DNA of 64,000 nt, from positions 18,917,631-18,981,630 of the forward strand of contig CM053802.1 of the NCBI GenBank assembly GCA_028671895.1, read 5' to 3'. Position 1 is the stretch's first letter; each line of letters opens with the position of its first letter. Source of the DNA: Oenanthe sinensis. Lineage: Eukaryota > Streptophyta > Magnoliopsida > Apiales > Apiaceae. Both the position numbers and the translations under genes were made by a program. Below are positions 1 to 12,130 of this stretch, piece by piece. Under the pieces are notes generated by a model. It ran no database searches. It had not been told where the DNA came from and saw only the letters and a list, made by a program, of their open reading frames with translations.

Positions 1-266
1 TCGAATAATATTGTCATTGTCAATCGGAGTTTCGGATTCCAGAACGGTTAGGATAGAGAGGGATAACACTGAGCTTTTTAAGTATTGTCCTGAGGGACTG
101 ACGGGCTCCAGAAAATTTTCTTTCAAATCCATGTTTCGACTACTTTTAGCTACCGTTTGAAAGTTATCTCGATATATACTTATATGCATGTTGTGTTACA
201 TGCGTACACTCATATTTATACTCGTTTTAACTCACTGATAACCTAGAGGGGGCTGTTGCTTCAGGG

Positions 267-610
267 TAGACCTGAACAAAAGGACCCGCCTGCTAGGCCC
301 GGGACCGGTTCTCGAAAAATCCAATTTTTTTAAAAAAAGTTTGGATCGGTTTTTTTTTAAACTGAGTCAAATCGGGCCGGATTTTTGATGAAAATGATAG
401 ACTGTTTCGGGTCTTGCGGGTTGGGCCAAGTTGAACCAGCCTTTTATTTTTATTATTATTATATTTTTTTTGCTAAATCTTTTAATTCTTTTATTATTTG
501 TGTCTACTATATTATATATATAAGTTTTGTTTTTTGACAAAAAGTTTTTGATAAAACCAAAAACATGCCTTTAGGCCCATTACTACTTGTGAGCATTTAT
601 CAAGGAAGAC

Positions 611-668
<58 letters not shown>

Positions 669-903
669 ATTATATATATATATACATATTTAATTATAAA
701 ACACTTAAAAAATCATTACAAGATTAAACCGGTCTTTTATCAGGACCGGGCCGGACCAAATTTTTGAAAAAAAATGAAGGACTTATAGGGACTTGCAGGC
801 CAGACCAAGAACAAACCGAACTTTTTATAGGCGGACTTTATCTAATCTTTTTATCGGGCCGGTCCAAACAGGCTTTTAAGCCCGGTCTTTTTGTACGGCT
901 CTA
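267..903. mobile_element. Non-autonomous hAT-like element with 8-bp target duplication
   Basis: The left end reads tagacctgaacaaaa and the reverse complement of the right end reads tagagccgtacaaaa, so the termini are imperfect inverted repeats of hAT type. They are flanked by cttcaggg (259-266) and tttcaggg (904-911), a 7/8 match to an 8-bp target duplication, the size expected for hAT. Inside are repeated cgggccgg-like words, AT-rich DNA and a long TA microsatellite. No transposase reading frame is visible, so it would depend on an enzyme supplied in trans. The superfamily call rests on TSD length and terminal shape only. Confidence 0.65.
614..665. repeat. (TA)n microsatellite
   Basis: About 26 uninterrupted TA dinucleotides, followed by further TA-rich sequence to about 690. 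It lies inside the hAT-like element. Confidence 0.95.
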
Positions 904-911
904 TTTCAGGG

Positions 912-1558
912 GATAGCCTACACTTCATTCAATAGCAACAGGATCAGTTAGCGACTTTCTTAATTTAAATCATGTAACCATTTTGGTCCGCTAAAATGTA
1001 TCACGTTCCAAGACTAAGGGTGTGATTCCAATATGGTAGATGAAGTAGTCAAAGATGCAATCATGCAACTATTTGATACTTCGCTACCTAATTATTAAGT
1101 TATATTTCTCGCAGAAAATTATATAAATAAACTAGTGTATGCTTTATTATTATTACAAATTTATAGCCGTGCAATGCAAAATGAATGGGATTTTATTAAT
1201 TTTTATAATTTTTTATTTATATTATAATAGTTATTTTATTTTTTTATTCTTCCAATAATGAGTAAATTAACACACAATATGAATTACTAATATACCAAAA
1301 AATATGCAAGTTATAACATTAATTATTATAAATTATGACAAATATTATCTACAACAATAATGTAAAACTAATCTACAATAATACTTGCTAGACCTGTCAT
1401 AGACCAGAGGTACAGTCCAATCCGTGTGAGATTTTATTAACTGGATATGAATTTATTTAAATTAATGTGGTACTATAAATATGAATATAGATTATGTATA
1501 ACCCGATTCAAAAAGAATCGAATTTGAATAAATATAATTATATATGTATATATTCATA
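912..1558. other. AT-rich intergenic stretch, no gene seen
   Basis: No credible reading frame or exon structure. A short stretch from about 1131 (actagt, then gccgtgcaatgc at about 1167) resembles a reversed Helitron 3' end, but no matching 5' end was found. Confidence 0.5.
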
Positions 1559-1560
1559 TA

Positions 1561-1611
1561 CTCCTTCTGTCCCAATCATTTCTATACAATTTCTATTTTC
1601 AGTCGTCCCTC
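1561..1611. repeat. Terminal inverted repeat of the mariner-like element
   Basis: After a TA dinucleotide (1559-1560) comes ctccttctgtcccaat, the CTCCCTCCGTCCC-type end shared by plant mariner and Stowaway elements. A subterminal copy of the catttctatacaatt word follows within 40 bp. It marks the 3' side of the transposase remnant at 2054-3570. The opposite end was not found before the copia insertion at 3893. Confidence 0.65.
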
Positions 1612-2053
1612 TCATTTCTATACATTACTAAAAATAGCAAATTTATAATATTATTAATAATGACAGTGTCCCCACAAGCCTTATGATTAGTAGTTAATCA
1701 CAGTTTATTAACCAAAATAATTCAATTTGACTCCCCGACTAACTCACGCTTGACTCACCTACTTACCTATTTTTATTACTGATTATCTCTAACCCTAAAA
1801 TCCATCCTCCTCTTTCAACTTCATCCCTCCGCCTCTTTTTCATAACCGGTGTAAACCCTAATTAAAATAAAACTTATGTAATGGAATCTGAAAGCATACA
1901 AGATTCAGCCCCTAGTTGTGATTATGATTCTAAAATCGAATTGCCCAAATCTCCGTTACCCCTATTATAAATTCGTGTGTGTATATCATCGAAGATTATC
2001 TCGATTTCTTTGAAGTGGTTGAAAACACTCCAGAAAAGCCGAAGGAGGTCATA

Positions 2054-3570
2054 TCAAAAATAGAGGTCGAGCAATTTGAGAGCCAAAAGGTTGAATTTCA
2101 AAGCCAAAAGGAGCAATTTCGCTGACCCAACTGGTCTATTGCATATATATCTTCCTCGATATTTCGAGGTACTACATCTTCTTTTACAGTACGAGTACAT
2201 ATTTTGACATTTTACATGGATTAAGTAGTTGCATGATATTTTACATATTTTTACATTTTGCATGCTTCTCATCAATCCATCCGTCATGAAAACATCGCTA
2301 GTTGCTTCAGTAGTTGTCTCAATTAATGTTTTTTGTACGATGTCCAGCGGAGCAGTCATAACTGTTGGTAGTTGTTCGAGTCGAGCAAGCTTTTTCTTCC
2401 CTATGTGAGGCAGCTTGTAGTTGTTATTACCACCATGTTTCAGTATCTCTATCATGCAATTCATTAGTGATAACCAAATGAAATTTAAAGTCGAATCAGT
2501 AACTTCTTCATAGGCTTCAACCACTGCATCTACTAATTCATAAACCGTTTTAGGAACCTTCTCATGTTGTAGTCCTTGTATTAGTTTAAAGAAACCCAAA
2601 TCATTGATATTGAGATCCGGACTATTAGCCGGTTGATTAGCTAATGTAATCTGAAATCCATCGGATTGTGCAACACTAATAAAATCTAGATCATTACCAC
2701 CTATATGAGGTCTAACATTATCTTGTTGGATAATTATATGTTTATTATCTTCTAATGGCCATTTAGCTTTAATAGCGGGAATAATTTTCTCAATTAAACA
2801 TTTTTTGACTACAACTTTAGTGATGCTCTCTATAGGTTTCACTTCCATAACACATTTTGCCCTGTTTTTACTTGATCTCACAGTTGCCTCTTCATGTGTA
2901 AAGGGAAAGATTCTTATTTTTCCATCAAATGTACAAATGTCATCCTTGTCATACCTAGGCCTAGCAATCACACTCATAAACATAACTTTCGTTATAAATC
3001 TCCTGGACTTACAAGTTCTATGAGGTTCCGGTTCACTTGGCAATAGGTAGTATTTTTGTGATGTTCTAGTCATATAAAACCACTTCTCATCAATGTGAAT
3101 TATTGAAAACATGCCTACATGGGTTGAGTTTTTATGAAGTGTTGAGCTTTCTATATGATTTAAAATAAACTTTACCCTTACTTGCATACTTGGAAGTGTT
3201 AAATAAGGCTCTAAGGCATTTGAATGCGATTTGATATTTCCTTTTTGAACGAGTCTATGGACAGTGGATTTACATGCATTTAGTTGACAAGCAAGTGTAC
3301 GAACATTGGTTCTTAAATGTAAAAGAATCAATCTGACCTTTTCCAAATCCAAAATGTAGCTTTTGTTTCCACCTTTGTATTGTCTTTACACATTAGGATA
3401 TTTACGATCATTGATAGTTTGTTGAACCACTTTCCATATTTTAGAAATATTTAGTCTGGTCACTTGATATTCGGAGGCAATACTGTTGATCATTCCTGGA
3501 TTGAACTTATTATTGTTGTAGTTTAGTGATAGCGTATGGGCATTTTGATTTTTTTTCTAAATTCTTCAAT
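2054..3570 (-). pseudogene. Plant mariner-like (DD39D) transposase remnant
   Basis: The - strand encodes an almost complete plant Tc1/mariner transposase. Reading from about 3570 there is a helix-turn-helix region (CKSTVHRLVQKG, about 3225-3290) and then the catalytic core. The first Asp is in HIDEKWFYM, the second in IIQQDNVRPH and the third in NDLGFFKLIQ, with 39 residues between the second and third; this is the DD39D spacing of plant mariners. The frame is broken: an in-frame TAA lies just upstream of the longest open stretch (which begins at 3352), more stops occur near the N-terminus, and the last ~80 residues read as unrelated tail. A degenerate TIR lies downstream at 1561. It is inactive. 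Confidence 0.85.
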
Positions 3571-3892
3571 CTTTTTCCTTTTGCAGAGCCCATAGTAGAT
3601 GCTAGAATGGAGGTGTTGGTAGAAGCACTACAACCTGTTGTACTTGTTGTCATTTTTATTGGCTTTTGATGGATATAATAGTTGTATTATGTATGTACTG
3701 TACTCTGTAAATTTTGAGCATAGTTCTTTGTATAAAGGTGTTACGTTTATTTATTGTACCTGTAAGTGTGGACTTTGGACTTTGGACTGTGGAGGGAAAT
3801 TGGTAAACAAATTTTTTGTTTTAGGCGGGTCTAATTCCCTCTATAATGAAGACTAATATCCTGCCACTTACTTTAAATAATACTTGCCACTT

Positions 3893-4300
3893 GTATTTGC
3901 CCAGATAAGTATCCTATTACAGAAGGGGGGTTGAATGTAATAGTACCTGTAAATCGATCAAGAACACAAGTATGTAAAAGGAATCACAGAATTGTATTGA
4001 TAATATTGAAAAGAATACAAAACTCTCTCAAGAAACACTTTGTTCTCAAGAGCTGCTAGGTCATGAAAAATAAGACTTGACAGATATATGAATGTTAACC
4101 TATGTCTGTGTTTATATAGACACAGTTACAATTCAATTACAAAACAGATTAGAAACAGAACAGTTTTAAATAAGGAAATAGACTTGAATTAGGATTCCTT
4201 CTTACTATCCTATTCAAACTCTGATTTAAATTGCTTCTTGACAAACTCTGATTTGTTAAACTCTGTCGGTTGTTATTCTCTGATAGAGCATTTTCTGTTA
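3893..4300 (-). repeat. Element A truncated 3' LTR
   Basis: Matches the complete LTR at 9871-10405 from its end (tttgcccagataagta) through the TATA-like tatata and the first CAGAGTTT repeats. It stops near 4300, where sequence switches directly to RNase H. The missing part is the start of U3. Confidence 0.9.
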
Positions 4301-7300
4301 ATTATCACAATAAATAAGAATTTTAGAAAAGTTTAAACCATAATCCAACAGTTGATTTTTCATCCATAAGATCTGTGCACAACAGCTTCCTGCGGCTATA
4401 TATTCAGCCTATGCTGTTGATGTTGAGATTGATTTCTATTTCTTGCTAAACCATGACACAAGTCTTCCACCTAAAAATTGACAAATGCCATTTATGTTTT
4501 TTCTGTCAATTTTGCATCCTACAAAGTCAGCATTTGAATAGCCTATTAATTTAAAATCAGACTCTCTAGGATACCATAAGCCAAGATTAATAATGCCCTT
4601 GAGATATCTGAAAATCCTCTTCACAGCTATCAAATGAGGTGCCCTTGGATCTGCTTGAAATCTAGAACAAAGACATGTGGCAAACATGATGTCTGGTCTA
4701 CTTGCAGTCAAATAAAGTAGAGAACCAATCACTCCTCTGTATGCTGTAATATCAACAGGTTCTCCAGTGTCTTGATCAAGCTTTGTTGCAGTAGCCATAG
4801 GAGTTGTAGCAGATGCAGAGTCTTGCATTTGAAATTTTGTGAGTAGATTCTTTATATATTTAGACCGATTAATGAAAATACCTTTCTCAGTCTATTTTAC
4901 TTGTAAACCTAGAAAATAACTCAGTTCTCCCATCATGCTCATTTGATACCTGGACTGCATTAACTTTGAAAATCTTTCACAGAGCTTCTCATTAGTGGAA
5001 CCAAATATAATATCATCAACATATATTTGCACCAATAATAAAGCCTTACCTTGAGTTCTATAAAACAAGGTTTTATCAATTGTACCTGTAGTGAAACCAC
5101 TTTCAAGTAAAAATAGATCCAAAGTTTCATACCAGGCCCTTGGTACTTGTTTGAGTCCATATAAGGTTTTATCCAGTCTGTAGACATGATTTGGATATTT
5201 TGGATTGACAAAGCCATGTGGTTGCTCAACATAAACTTCTTCTTCAAGTTCACCATTCAAAAATGCACTTTTCACATCCATTTGGTAGACCTTGAATTTC
5301 TTATGTGCAGCATAAGCAAGAAAAATTCTGATTGCCTCGAGTCTAGCTAAAGGTGCATAGGTTTTATCATAATCAATCCCTTCCTATTGAGAATAACCTT
5401 TGGCTACCAGTCTTGCTTTGTTTCTTGTAATGATTTCATCAGAGTCTGTCTTGTTTCTAAATACCCATTTTGTGCCAACAATAGATCTGTTCTTTGGCCT
5501 TGGAATTAGGGTCCTAACTTCATTCCTTTCAAACTCATTCAATTCTTCCTGCATTGCAGTAACCCAATCTGCATCCTTCAAAGCATCTTCAACCATCTTT
5601 AGTTCTGTTTGAGAAAGAAAACTATGAAATAGACATTCATTCTGAGTAGCTTTTCTTGTCTTTACTCCACTTTCTAGATCACCAATAATTAAATCAGGTG
5701 TGTGATCTTTTGTCCACTTTCTTGGATGTGGAAGATTTCTAGAACTAGATGATCCCCCATGATTTGTGACTTTATAGAATAATTCTTCTGTAAATGCTGA
5801 TCCTCCCCTTGAAGATGTACTTCCATCAGTGTTTGATGTCTCAGAGTTTATGTACTCAGAGTTTGATGGATCAGAGTTTGAAGTCTCAGAGTTTATGGTC
5901 TCAGAGTTTGTGGTCTCAGAGTTTGATGGATCAGAGTTTTAGGGTTCAGAGTTTGGTTAGACTCTGATATTTCTATAATTGTGTTTTGATCTCCAATGTC
6001 AGTATTTGATTGATGTTGCTCCCCCTTAACATATGCAAAATCTTCAATTTCTATTTCAATCATTTCTGAATCAGAGTTTAAAGAATCAGAGTTTACCTCA
6101 CCAGTTTTTGGTTCAACAGTGTTTGACTCATCAAAGTTTGGCTCAACAGAGTTTGACTCATCCGAGTTTAGCTCAACAGAGTTTATTTTCTGCAGTTCAT
6201 TCTCAAATCTCAGAGTTTCCTGTGCATCCTTATCATGTAATCCATCTATATTTCCTTCATCAAAAGAAACATTGATTGATTCCATGACTGTCATTTTCCT
6301 TAAGTTGAATACTTTGAATGCCCTTGAAGAGGTTTTAGAAGTTGTTGCATAACCAACAAAAATTCCTTCATCTGCTTTAAGTTCAAACTTCTTCGATTGT
6401 TCAGGATGTGTTTTGAGAATAAAACACTTGCTTCCAAAGATATGAAAGTACTTAACATTTGGTTTTCTTCCCTTCAAAGATTCATATGGAGTCATTCCAT
6501 GTTTGTTTATTAAAGAACAATTCTGAGTAATGCATGTAGTATTCACAGCTTCTGCCCAAAAGTAAGTAGGTAGTTTTGCTCCTTCTAGCATTGTTCTAGC
6601 AGCTTCTATTAATGTTATGTTCTTTCTTTCAACTACACCATTTTGTTGAGGTGTGCCATGTGCTAAGAATTGTTGAATAATACCTTTTATTGAGCAGAAT
6701 TCCTCCATTGTAGAGTTCTTAAACTCTGTTCCATTGTCACTCCTTATATTCTTTACCTTGTGTGTTGATCCATTCTCAATCATTGCAATATGATCAAAAA
6801 TTATCTATGCAGTTTCATCCTTCTTATGTAAAAAATACACCCAGGTAAATCTAGTGTAATCATCAACTATCACCAAATTATATTTCTTCTTTTCAATGGA
6901 CATAATATTATCAGGACCAAATAAATCAAGATACAATAGATGGAAAGGTTGATTAATTGAATTTTCAATTTTGCTCTTGAAAGATGTTTTATTTTGTCTG
7001 GCCTTTTGACATGAATCACAAAGTCCATCATGATGAAATTGAACTTTTGGAAGACCTCTAACTAGATCCTTTTTCACTAATTCATTTATGTTTACAAAAT
7101 TCAAGTGACACAGCTTTTTGTGTCAATTCTAGCTTTCCAAGGATGATGCCTTTCCAAGTAGGCAAGTTAAGGGACCATCAGAATTAACATCCAGGCTAGC
7201 TTCAAATAAATTGTTATTTCTGTGACCAATAGGAACTACTTTTCCATTCTTCTTGCTTTTCACTTCACAGTGAGTTCCATGAAATTCCACAGAATAACCT

Positions 7301-7545
7301 ATATCTGTCATTTGACTCACACTTAGCAGATTATATTTGAGTCCTTCAACCAGAGCTACACTTTCAATGATGACATTTCCAATCACAATATTGCCATATC
7401 CCATTGTTCTTCCTATGTTTCCATCTCCATAAGATACTACTGGGCCAACCTTCTCCTCAAACTCTAAAAGCAGAGATTTATTTCCAGTCATATGTGCAGA
7501 ACATCCACTATCAATCACTAAGATGTTTTTCATGTTTCCCTGCAA
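4301..7545 (-). pseudogene. Element A pol remnant (PR-INT-RT-RNase H)
   Basis: Reading leftward from 7545: a copia protease with DSG in VIDSGCSAHMTG; the integrase zinc-binding tail ending CDSCQKARQ (about 7040); the integrase core with RSDNGTEFKN and QNGVVERKN; an Asn-Ser-Glu/Asp-rich linker (about 5800-6200); RT with MDVKSAFLNG (5281), YGLKQVPRAWYE and YVDDIIFGS; and the start of RNase H (YSNADFVGCKIDRK). Stops and frameshifts split it into at least six pieces, and the RNase H C-terminus is gone. Compared with D, CKIDRKSTSG has become CKIDRKNING. Confidence 0.9.
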
Positions 7546-7559
7546 TCATTAAATGCAAC

Positions 7560-9820
7560 TTAATTAGTAGGTTTGGGGACCCAAACTAGTTTGGGTCCTT
7601 TCTTTGAAAACTTGTTAACTTTTGCATCATAAGTACTTTTATCAGAGTTTGTGTTAATAGAGTTTACATGGACAAAGTTTGCATTCACAGAGTTTGAACT
7701 GCCAGAGTTTACACTCCTTTTATCAGATTTTATCACATATATTTGCTTGACAGTATGTTTTGGAGAAATATTTATTTAAGACTGTGGTTCATAAAAACTG
7801 TAATACAAACTATGATATTCTTTACAAGTATAAATTGAATGTTTCATACTACCACAATGAAAACAGGGATTATATCTAGTTTGTTTTCTAGCCTCAAAAC
7901 TAGGTCTTTCAGGTTCCTTTTTTTTCTTTTGTTAACAGTCAACAACAAGGTGATTTGAATTACCACAAGTAAAACATGTTTTCCTAGGAGCATCAGGAAT
8001 ATTCATGTAATTATTCTCCTTAGTAATTCCTAATTTGCCATTCCTATTTATTTTAACCTTTTTAGGTTTATCTTTATTGGTGACTGCCTTCAACTTTTTC
8101 TTAAGTTGCTTATGAGAAAGTAACCCTATATTCATCTTTTTAGTTTCTGACACACTATTGTTTTTAGAGCATTCATTAGAAGTTTTCTTATCATTACTAG
8201 CTCTAATAAATTTCACATGTTTATCCAATATTCATTTTATGTGTGATTTAGTGTGTGTATCTTTGTCTGATTCATAGCCTAAAGCAGAAGTCCAATTCTT
8301 ATTAGTCAGGATTTGTTGGACTCTCTTTCCAGAATTTGTCCAAACTCTGAAAGTTTCCTTTTCTTTTGCTATTTCTGATTTTAGGTATTCAACTTGAATT
8401 TCTAATTGAGTTTGCATATAAATAGCATTATCAAAGTCTTTCTTAATGTTTAACATATCAGAGTTTTCAGATTCAAGCATGTTATTCCTAGCGGTCAGAG
8501 TTTGTATCTCAGATTTTAATCTCTCATTTTCTAGAGTCTATGATTTAAAACTAGCATGCAAAGATCTAAGAAAAGACTTTAGTTCACAGATATTATCAGT
8601 TTGAAAGTTAATGACAAAGTCTGGTACCTTATCAGAGTTTAGAGCATCATTGTTTGCCATGAGTGCATAATTTGTTTCCTATTCAGAATCTGAAGAATTC
8701 ATCCAATCCTTCTTTGATGTGATTAAAGCCTTCCCTGATTCCTTACTTCTACATTCATTATCAAAGTGCCACATTTTGTTACACTTGTAACACTTAATCA
8801 TTGACTTATCAGCAGTCTTTGATTTCTCATCTCTATCTTCTCTTTTCTTGAACCTTTCTTTCTTTTCTGACTTTTCATGCTTCTTCTAAAAATTTGATTG
8901 CTTCTTATACTTTCTGTATTTCATCTTTTTGAAACCCTTAACAATCATAGCAACCATCTCCATCATATCAGAGTCTGTGGAGTCATCAGAGTTTGCTTCA
9001 AGTTTGTTTCAAACTCTGATTCACTGCTTTCTTGGATCACTACTTCTTTCCCTTTCCTTGTTGAGGCCTTAAGCACCTTTTCTTTTGGTTCTTCAATCTT
9101 GGCTTCAACATTCAAAGCAATAGATTTTGCCTTGCTGCTATTCCTGTTTCTTCTTTATTGTAACTCCAGGTCATGAGTTTTCAATTTTCCATAGACCTCA
9201 TCTAAAGACATCTCATCTAATTCAGCCCTATCTCTAATTAAAGATGTCTGCAAATCCCATTCTTCTGGAAGAGCCCTTAGAAACTTGGTGTTAGAATTTT
9301 CATTATCATATACTTTATCCACCAGAGCTAAGTTGTTCAATAGAGTTAAAAATCTGTCATAAATATTTGTGAGAGACTCATTCTGTTTAGACTCAAAATA
9401 TCCATACTCTTGCATAAGTACATATCTCCTATTTTTCTTGATTTCCCTTGTTCCTTGGCATTGAACTTCTAATGCATCCCAGATCTCTTTTGTTGTCTTG
9501 CATGCTATTACCCTGTTGGACATTACAGAGTCAAGACTGTTATGCAATATGTTTCTTACCTTGGCATCTTTAAGGACTTCTTGTTTTTCCTCATTAGTCC
9601 ACTCCTTCTTGTCTTTAAGAGTATAGTGTTCAGAGACTTGTCTTCCTTCCACAATAGTTGCAGGCACCGGTTTTGTTGGAAGATACTGGCGTTCATTGAT
9701 CATGTCCAAATAATTAGGGTCTGTTGCTTCTAGGAACATCAACATCTTCACCCTCCATGTAGGGTACTCAGCTTTCTTCAAGATATGAATTCTTATGCTC
9801 TCATACTTGTTTCCAGACAT
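7560..9820 (-). pseudogene. Element A gag remnant
   Basis: Begins with ATG at 9820 (MSGNKYESIRIHILKK), 36 bp inside the PBS, and runs 221 codons before the first stop. It continues in broken frames through the UBN2-type gag core, a CX2CX4HX4C knuckle with its His region near 8790, a coiled-coil stretch (8232-8480) and a second knuckle (CFTCGNSNHLVVDC, 7932-7975), ending at TAA 7560-7562. The protease frame opens 14 bases later in another phase, the same layout as in D. Confidence 0.88.
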
Positions 9821-9856
9821 GACTTTTATGATTTAACAGTTGAATTTGAACTGCCT

Positions 9857-9868
9857 GCTCTAATACCA
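9857..9868 (-). promoter_or_regulatory. Element A primer-binding site (tRNA-iMet)
   Basis: In element sense this reads tggtattagagc, one base away from TGGTATCAGAGC, the complement of the plant initiator-Met tRNA 3' end. It lies 2 bp inside the LTR end. Confidence 0.88.
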
Positions 9869-9870
9869 CT

Positions 9871-10405
9871 TGTTTGCCCAGATAAGTATTCTATTACAGA
9901 AGGGGGGTTGAATGTAATAGTACCAGTAAATCGATCAAGAACACAAGTATGTAAAATGAATCACAGATTTATATTGATAATATTGAAAAGAATACAAAAC
10001 TCTCTCAAGAAATACTTTGTTCTCAAGAGCTGCTAGGTTATGAAAAATAAGACTTGAAAGATACAATAATGTAAACATATGTCTGTGTTATATAGACACA
10101 ATTACAATTCAATTACAAATCAGATTAATAAAATAATAGCTTTAAATAAGGAAATAGACTTGAATTAGGATTCCTTCTTACTATCATATTCAAACTCTGA
10201 TTTGAATTGCTTCCTGACAAACTCTGTCTTGTAAACTATGTCGATTGTTATTCTCTGATAAAGCATTCTCTGTTAGAGTAAACTCTGATTGAGTATTCTC
10301 CGATAGAGTAAACTCTGACCGACATCTCCTTAAACTCTGATGATGTCAGCAGTGTAAACTCTGATTTGTATTCTCTGACAGCCATCAGTGTTTGCATTCC
10401 TAACA
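9871..10405 (-). repeat. Element A complete 5' LTR
   Basis: 535 bp, bounded by tgtttgccca at left and tcctaaca at right, so TG...CA in element sense. It contains a TATA-like tatata near 10088 and, in its U3 half (about 10190-10370), several AAACTCTGA words on the + strand, which are CAGAGTTT in element sense. It aligns with the D LTR (54587-55124). Confidence 0.92.
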
Positions 10406-10439
10406 ATTATATTACAAACACTTAAGCGAATCTTAATAT

Positions 10440-12130
10440 TATAAAGGATTTTTATTATTACTTATTAATTATTTTACGAAATTCTTAAACTAATATAAGA
10501 TTCTATTAAGTATTTTGTTTTTAATAAAAGATTTACTTGAATATTTTTTATCTTTTAAAATAAGGTTATCTTAAATGCTTTTTATTTCTTAATATAGTTT
10601 TTATTTCTTAAAATAAGATTCTCTTAAGTGTTTCATTTCACTTTAATGAACATTTTATAATTTTTTCCCTATATTAGTTTAAATGATTTCTTTAAAAAAA
10701 ATTATAAAAGGTTTTTATTATTACTTATTAATTATTTTACGAAATTCTTAAATTAATATAAGATTCTATGAAGTGTTTTGTTTTCAATAAAAGATTTACT
10801 TTAATATTTTTTATTTCTTAAAATAATATTCTCTTAAGTGCTTTTTATTTCTTAAAATAAGATTCTTTTAAGTGTTTCACTTCACTTTAATGAATATTTT
10901 ATAATTTTTTCCCTATATTAATTTAAATGATTTGTTCAAAAAAAATTATAAAGTGTTTTTATTATTACTTATTAATTATTTTATGAAAATTTTAAATTAA
11001 TATAAAATTTTATTAAGTGTTTTGTTTTAATAAAATATTTACTTTTTTTCCCTAAAATAATATTCTCTTAAGTTTTTTTTTTTGAAAAAATCTTAAGTGC
11101 TTTTTATTTCTTAAAATAAGATTTCTTAGGTGTTGTTTCACTTCACTTTAATGAACATTTTATGATTTTTTTCATATAATAATTTTTTTTGGTAAACTAA
11201 TAGTTACATTAAAATTTCACGATAAACGTGAAAAACAACATGATTGGACATCATCTCAACCTAATCTACCACAAACAACTTAACAGACTTTGCAGATGAC
11301 ACACGCCATCTTCTTCCATCCTTCACCTTCAACCAACAACTAGAAACTTTAAATGATTTCTTGAAAAAAAATTATAAAGTGTTTTTATTATTAATTATTT
11401 TACGAGACTCTTAAATTAATATAAAATTATATTAAGTGTTTTGTTTTTAATACAAGATTTAATTTTATATTTTTTATTTCTTAAAATAAGATTCTCTTAT
11501 GTATTTTTTATATCTTAATATATTTTTTATTTTTTAAAATAAGATTCTCTTATGTGTTTTTTATATCTTAATATATTTTTTATTACTTAAAATAAGATTC
11601 TCTTATGTGTTTCACTCCACTTTTATTAACATTTTATGATTTTTTTTCTATATTAGTTTAAATGATTTCTTCAAAAACAATTATAAAGTGTTTTTTATTA
11701 TTACTTATTAATTATTTTATGAAACTCTTAAATTAATATAAGATTCTATTAAGTGTTTTGTTAGTATGGGGAGAATTAATACACATAAAAAGAGATATTA
11801 TTATTAAGAAAGGGACTAAATTAGCATGTGATCATTATAAAATTAATGATCCTCAATTATTATTGAAAAAATTATTATATCTTAGTTATCTTAGTTCAGA
11901 CAAAGCAAAAATCTCCAAATAAACTACAGAAGTATTTTTGCATAAAAAAAAACTACAGAAGTATGCGAAAATAGTCTAACGTTCACTTGGAACTGCACCT
12001 CAATTTTGACATTGACAGTAGCAATTCATTTTGTGAAAATTAAGTGTTTTTATTATTATTTATTAATTATTTTATGAAACTCTTAAATTAATATAAGATT
12101 CTATTAGGTGTTTTAGAAAGAACATTAATT
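10440..12130. repeat. Decayed tandem array, about 250-260-bp unit
   Basis: The word attattacttattaatta, followed by acgaaattcttaaa and then agattctattaagtg, recurs at about 10452, 10710, 10959, 11382, 11693 and 12047. The first two intervals are about 258 and 249 bp. Later intervals are longer because of inserts at about 11185-11350 and 11765-12040. Within each unit a second word (cttaaaataagattctctt) is itself repeated. No coding potential is seen; the pattern looks like an old satellite-like array that has diverged and been invaded. Confidence 0.75.

Larger units (their letters stand above)
3893..10405 (-). mobile_element. Degraded Sirevirus-type Ty1-copia element A
   Basis: A - strand LTR retrotransposon whose 5' LTR is at right (9871-10405) and truncated 3' LTR at left (3893-4300). 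Domain order in element sense is PBS, gag, protease, integrase, reverse transcriptase, RNase H, which is the copia order. RT and integrase wording (YVDDIIFGS, YLTASRPDIMF, KADEGIFVGYA) is of the SIRE/Maximus lineage. Many stops and frameshifts break it. The end of RNase H, the env-like ORF and the start of the 3' LTR are deleted. By eye the two LTRs differ at roughly thirty of about 400 shared positions, so the insertion is not very recent. It belongs to the same family as elements B (29556) and D (54587). Confidence 0.92.

Noticed and set aside
1131..1180. Reversed Helitron 3'-like end (actagt plus gccgtgcaatgc)
   Set aside because: The hairpin is degenerate and no 5' TC end could be placed.
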